From Candidatus Alistipes faecigallinarum (lineage in GTDB: Bacteria > Bacteroidota > Bacteroidia > Bacteroidales > Rikenellaceae), in the NCBI GenBank assembly GCA_019115605.1, contig DXDG01000006.1, positions 40,386 to 104,385 on the forward strand: a stretch of DNA of 64,000 nt, read 5' to 3'. A program made the position numbers and the translations under genes. Shown here in pieces: positions 61,489-64,000 of this stretch. The notes under the pieces are model-generated. The model ran no database searches. It saw only the letters and a list, made by a program, of their open reading frames with translations, and was not told the DNA's origin. The first letter of the stretch is position 1. Every line of letters starts with the position of its first letter.

Positions 61489-61875
61489 ATGGCAACGATT
61501 TTTTCACGCATCATCGCAGGGGAGATTCCCTCGTACAAGGTCGCTGAAGACGACAGGTACTACGCATTTCTCGATATCAACCCGCTTACGAAAGGGCACA
61601 CGCTTGTCGTTCCGAAACAGGAGGTCGATTACCTGTTCGACCTCGACGACGAGACGCTGGCCGGCATGATGGTCTTCGCCAAAAAGGTGGCTGCACGCAT
61701 CAAACGCGAAATAGCGTGCGCAAGGGTAGCAGTGGTCGTTTTAGGCATGGAGGTGCCTCATGCACATATCCATCTGATCCCGATCAAGAGCGAAAACGAC
61801 GTCGATTTCCACCGCGAAAAACTCCATCTTTCGCCGGAAGAGTTCCAGGAAATAGCCGATAAACTGGCCCGATAG
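61489..61875 (+). CDS. HIT family nucleotide hydrolase/transferase
   Basis: This 128-residue histidine-triad protein has the catalytic motif HAHIHL near the C-terminus (VPHAHIHLIPI) and the conserved start ATIFSRIIAGEIPSYKVAED. HIT proteins of this Hint-type size hydrolyse adenosine phosphoramidates or similar nucleotides. The substrate is not fixed. It lies 175 bases after the previous gene, a gap in which I see nothing else, and ends at a strong terminator. Confidence 0.93.
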   Translation: MATIFSRIIAGEIPSYKVAEDDRYYAFLDINPLTKGHTLVVPKQEVDYLFDLDDETLAGMMVFAKKVAARIKREIACARVAVVVLGMEVPHAHIHLIPIKSENDVDFHREKLHLSPEEFQEIADKLAR

Positions 61876-61907
61876 AGGGGAGTTTACAACATTAAAACGC
61901 CCAGTAA

Positions 61908-61953
61908 ATCAGGCGTATGGTAAGTTATGAACACCATGCGCCTGATTATTTTT
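61908..61953 (+). terminator. Terminator of the HIT gene
   Basis: A 14-bp stem with one G-U-type mismatch (61908-61921 with 61933-61946) is followed by TATTTTTTA. Confidence 0.85.
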
Positions 61954-62053
61954 TAACATAATATAAGTCCAAAAAGGCCAACAGGGAAAATCAAACGCCA
62001 ATCTGTACGGGAAATTGAAAAATCGTTCTAAAAGTTAAAGAAAAGGGTAGGGG

Positions 62054-62069
62054 ATTTACATTTGTAAAT
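62054..62069. promoter_or_regulatory. Palindromic operator-like site 1
   Basis: This is a perfect inverted repeat, ATTTACA-TT-TGTAAAT. It is the best example of a motif that recurs through the region before the XRE gene. Confidence 0.55.
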
Positions 62070-62097
62070 ACACGCTTAGACTTCAGCAAAGGGAAAG

Positions 62098-62113
62098 ATT
62101 TACATATGTAACA
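62098..62113. promoter_or_regulatory. Palindromic operator-like site 2
   Basis: ATTTACA-TA-TGTAACA is a near-perfect copy of the site at 62054-62069, centred 44 bases downstream of it. Confidence 0.5.
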
Positions 62114-62430
62114 ACAAATAGTGGACATCACCTTGTTAACAATTACTTTTATAAATAAGGCAACCAATGGCAGTAAAAACGAAAAACAGGCCCGAAATAC
62201 GGAAGTTAAACAAATTGATTTGATAATATAACTCACAATATATCAGTAGTTATACGGTTTATATAAAGTGATTAGAAGATAAAAAGCCAGCGTGGAGCAC
62301 AGTTTGCATGCAGTAACGCCAAACAGGATTATAACAGGGAATAAAATACAATAAACCAATAAAATACATAATTTCATATAATGTAAATGAGCAGGTAAAT
62401 GCATCGGCCCGTATTTAACCATATTAAAAG

Positions 62431-62446
62431 ATTGACATTTGTAAAC
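62431..62446. promoter_or_regulatory. Palindromic operator-like site 3
   Basis: ATTGACA-TT-TGTAAAC is a slightly degenerate copy of the same inverted repeat. It lies about 100 bases before the XRE start codon. Confidence 0.5.
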
Positions 62447-62467
62447 ATTATCCACACTTATTAACAT

Positions 62468-62523
62468 TTTACAAATGGATATTTTTCTTGTTTTACAAAA
62501 GAAAAATGTTTATTTTTGTAAAA
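62468..62523. promoter_or_regulatory. Operator-like half-sites overlapping the XRE promoter
   Basis: Three more TTTACA or TGTAAA half-sites lie here: TTTACA at 62468-62473, TTTTACA at 62491-62497 (inside the promoter spacer) and TGTAAAA at 62517-62523 (on the end of the -7 box). Their position suggests direct repression of the XRE promoter. Confidence 0.5.
62487..62518 (+). promoter_or_regulatory. Promoter of the XRE regulator gene
   Basis: A -33-like CTTG (62487-62490), a 20-base spacer, and TATTTTTG (62511-62518, exact TAnnTTTG) lie 16 bases before the ATG at 62534. Confidence 0.6.
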
Positions 62524-62533
62524 AATACGGCCG

Positions 62534-63004
62534 ATGAAGGAAAAATTGCTCGCTTTGATGCAAAACGAAGGATTGCGATCGAGTCAGCTCGCGGAGATGC
62601 TCGAAATCAATCCGGCCGGAATATCCCATATTCTCGCCGGACGCAACAAACCCGGATTCGATCTGCTGCAAAAGATCCTCCGCCGCTTTCCCCGGATCAA
62701 TCCCGACTGGCTGCTGCTCGATGCTCCGAACATGTATCGGGAGGAACAGAACCAGGCAGCACCTTCCGCCCAGCAAGGGCCGGCCGCAACGGCGACGGGC
62801 GCCGGAGATCTTTTCGCATCGGCCGCCAACACTCCGGACCATGCCGCCCGAGAGAACAATCCGGCCGCACAACCATCGGTTGCGTCCCAGGCTGCGGATG
62901 TCCGGGTCGAAGCCCGGCACCATGCGGCTCCGATCTCGCGAATCGTCATCTTTTACGAAGATCGCACCTTCGAAAGTTTCACGCCCGAGAATGCGATAAA
63001 ATAG
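62534..63004 (+). CDS. XRE/Cro family helix-turn-helix regulator
   Basis: This 156-residue regulator has an N-terminal helix-turn-helix: MKEKLLALMQNEGLRSSQLA, then EMLEINPAGISHILAGRNKP. The HTH lies around residues 15-40 and continues through LLQKILRRFPRINPDWLL. A disordered Ala/Pro/Gln-rich linker (residues ~70-130) follows. The tail ISRIVIFYEDRTFESFTPEN is a short conserved beta-type motif seen in many Bacteroidales XRE proteins. The TTTACA/TGTAAA sites overlapping its promoter suggest that it represses itself; that is inference. It lies beside an AT-rich gene-free region. Confidence 0.85.
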   Translation: MKEKLLALMQNEGLRSSQLAEMLEINPAGISHILAGRNKPGFDLLQKILRRFPRINPDWLLLDAPNMYREEQNQAAPSAQQGPAATATGAGDLFASAANTPDHAARENNPAAQPSVASQAADVRVEARHHAAPISRIVIFYEDRTFESFTPENAIK

Positions 63005-63069
63005 AGGATCCGCCCGTCGGGCCGGAAATACGAGAATCTCGCGACGTTTAAAAATTCCACGACAGAACC

Positions 63070-63546
63070 ATGTCTGACTGCTTCATCCGGAACATGCAGC
63101 CCGAAGAGTACGGTCTGCTGAAAGATTTCCTGTACGAAGCCATCTTTCGGCCGCAGGGAGCTCCGGCCCCTCCGTATGAGATCGTAAACCATCCGGCGCT
63201 GCGGCTCTATCACGAGGAATTCGGATCCGAAAAGCAGGATCTGGCCCTGTGTGCGGAGTGCCGTGCAGAAGTCGTCGGGGCAATCTGGTGTCGCTGCATG
63301 AACGGATACGGACACGTGGCGGATGACATACCCGAGTTGGCAATGGCCGTCAAAGCGCTCTTCAGAGGCCACGGAATCGGGAAACGACTCCTGCAGAAGC
63401 TGCTCGACGAATTGAAGGGCCGCGGTTGCCGGGAGGTGTCGCTCTCGGTGCAGAAAATCAATTTTGCCTGCGAACTCTACCGCAAGGCCGGTTTCCACAC
63501 CGTACGGGAAACGGAAGAGGAATATATCATGGTATACCGGTTCTGA
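63070..63546 (+). CDS. GNAT family N-acetyltransferase
   Basis: This 158-residue single-domain acetyltransferase has the acetyl-CoA-binding motif FRGHGIGKRLLQKLLDELK. A C-terminal strand-helix pair (VSLSVQKINFACELYRKAGF with HTVRETEEEYIMVYRF) completes the GNAT fold. The substrate is unknown; the family acetylates small amines or protein N-termini. It lies 65 bases after the XRE gene in the same direction and ends at a terminator. Confidence 0.9.
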   Translation: MSDCFIRNMQPEEYGLLKDFLYEAIFRPQGAPAPPYEIVNHPALRLYHEEFGSEKQDLALCAECRAEVVGAIWCRCMNGYGHVADDIPELAMAVKALFRGHGIGKRLLQKLLDELKGRGCREVSLSVQKINFACELYRKAGFHTVRETEEEYIMVYRF

Positions 63547-63635
63547 AGAGACTTCAGCAGGCGGAGAACAACCCCGACAAAATGAAACAATATTTATATT
63601 ATGTTAAATAATAGAAGCGAAACTTAAACTGTAAT

Positions 63636-63671
63636 AAAGACGGGCACATAAATATCTGCCCGCCTTTTGTT
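63636..63671. terminator. Bidirectional terminator between the GNAT gene and the right-edge gene
   Basis: A CGGGCA/TGCCCG stem (63641-63646 with 63657-63662) extends across one mismatch to AAAG/CTTT and is followed by TTTTGTTT. The convergent gene on the right also ends here. Confidence 0.7.
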
Positions 63672-64000
63672 TCAATCAACCCACCAAAAATTCGAGCAAC
63701 ATGCTTTCAACATTGCATGATGACCATTATTTATTACAATAATCTTACGCTGCTTGGCTTCGCGGGGTAAATCATGAATGAACTCTTTATTATAACTTGG
63801 CTTATGACTGGCAATCAAGATCGAATCCGGAATTTCCAGAGGACCTTCATAATCCTCCAATACACCTATGCAATAGTTCGTTAAAAATTCGCCACGCCTA
63901 AGCGGCTCTGGCAGTAAATAAAATGAGTTCTTTGAAAAGTTTGTCAATAACTTGCATGTCTGGGTTAATCCCGAACACGCAAATAAATCGTTCAAGCATA
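63672..64000 (-). CDS. Partial gene of unknown function at the right edge
   Basis: The frame is open to the window edge; at least 107 C-terminal residues are visible, ending CCSNFWWVD. I recognise no domain in them. The visible part has a GIxxL-type loop (NYCIGVLEDYEGPLEIPDSI), LIASHKPSYNKEFIHDL, and a terminal NNGHHAMLKAC. Base composition is markedly poorer in GC than the left part of the window, so the gene could be transferred in. The start lies outside the window; TTG at 63995 is only the first start-like codon in frame. Confidence 0.4.
   Translation of the reverse strand, partial: CLNDLFACSGLTQTCKLLTNFSKNSFYLLPEPLRRGEFLTNYCIGVLEDYEGPLEIPDSILIASHKPSYNKEFIHDLPREAKQRKIIVINNGHHAMLKACCSNFWWVD

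Larger units (their letters stand above)
61954..62486. other. AT-rich gene-free region with palindromes
   Basis: This stretch is clearly poorer in GC than the rest of the window and holds no convincing gene. Two short minus-strand open frames (62236-61991 and 62467-62243) have low-complexity, hydrophobic or Cys-rich products and no supporting start signals. The region contains the repeated TTTACA/TGTAAA palindromes described separately and one perfect DnaA-type 9-mer (TTATCCACA, 62448-62456). Confidence 0.6.

Noticed and set aside
61991..62467. Two small minus-strand frames in the AT-rich gap (62236-61991 and 62467-62243).
   Set aside because: Low-complexity hydrophobic or Cys-rich products, no -7 box in place, and they run across the palindromic sites; more likely non-coding.
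1..64000. Search for tRNA, rRNA, CRISPR arrays, insertion sequences, integrases and attachment sites.
   Set aside because: None was seen; no cloverleaf-like, spacer-repeat or transposase signal stood out by eye. A tRNAscan or CRISPR finder run would settle short cases.

Overview
The window looks like a chromosomal segment of a high-GC Bacteroidales bacterium, most likely Alistipes or a close Rikenellaceae relative. The reasons are GC-rich coding DNA, repeated Bacteroidetes-type -7 boxes (TAnnTTTG) in front of transcription units with no obvious Shine-Dalgarno sequences, lipoproteins with fimbrillin-like and FISUMP-like domains, a KorDABC oxidoreductase, the lysine-type SerA of Bacteroidales, a eukaryote-type glycogen branching enzyme and a TamB/ExbBD/TonB cluster. 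Nearly everything is core metabolism and envelope biology. I see no rRNA, tRNA, insertion sequence, prophage or CRISPR array.

Layout. 1-2922: methionine genes metY (cut by the window edge), metX and hom. 2952-7174: three surface lipoproteins, two of them convergent with the first. 7435-9809: a secreted esterase, then nfeD-floA. 9840-14982 (minus): mtaB, a four-helix-type membrane sensor-like protein, trkH and a SPOR-like secreted protein. 15082-21397 (plus): an orphan metal-type ABC permease, lptF/G-like permease, ribBA, fmt and an LtaS-family sulfatase-fold enzyme. 21479-24129 (minus): korDABC. 24299-27739 (minus): serC, serA and a DUF1015 gene. 27913-33077 (plus): yicC, gmk, nadD with a TPR-like tail, ddl, DUF3109 and an M23/LysM peptidase. 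33156-34632 (minus): proC and yggS. 34764-37850 (plus): C69 dipeptidase and lpd. 37919-39731 (minus): tsaD and truA. 39795-48297 (plus): tamB, exbB, exbD, tonB, DUF1573 and an amidohydrolase. 48434-50272: a vWA protein. 50457-52493 (minus): glgB, divergent from a POT peptide transporter. 54434-61875 (plus): two regulators, a zinc ribbon, PrxQ, a secreted protein, recA, relA/spoT, a membrane-anchored protein and a HIT protein. 61876-62533 is an AT-rich gene-free stretch that leads into an XRE regulator and a GNAT acetyltransferase. The right edge holds part of an AT-rich gene of unknown function.

Most units end at strong hairpins, many of them bidirectional between convergent genes, so transcription boundaries are easy to read. 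The best leads are these: a DUF1015 protein in the serine operon carrying a DGHHR motif like that of ParB-fold free-serine kinases; a cluster of ATTTACA-N2-TGTAAAT palindromes and half-sites in the AT-rich region before the XRE gene; two degenerate tandem-repeat arrays in intergenic DNA (one a 14-bp repeat next to glgB, one a purine-rich repeat before recA); and a NadD with a TPR-like C-terminal tail.
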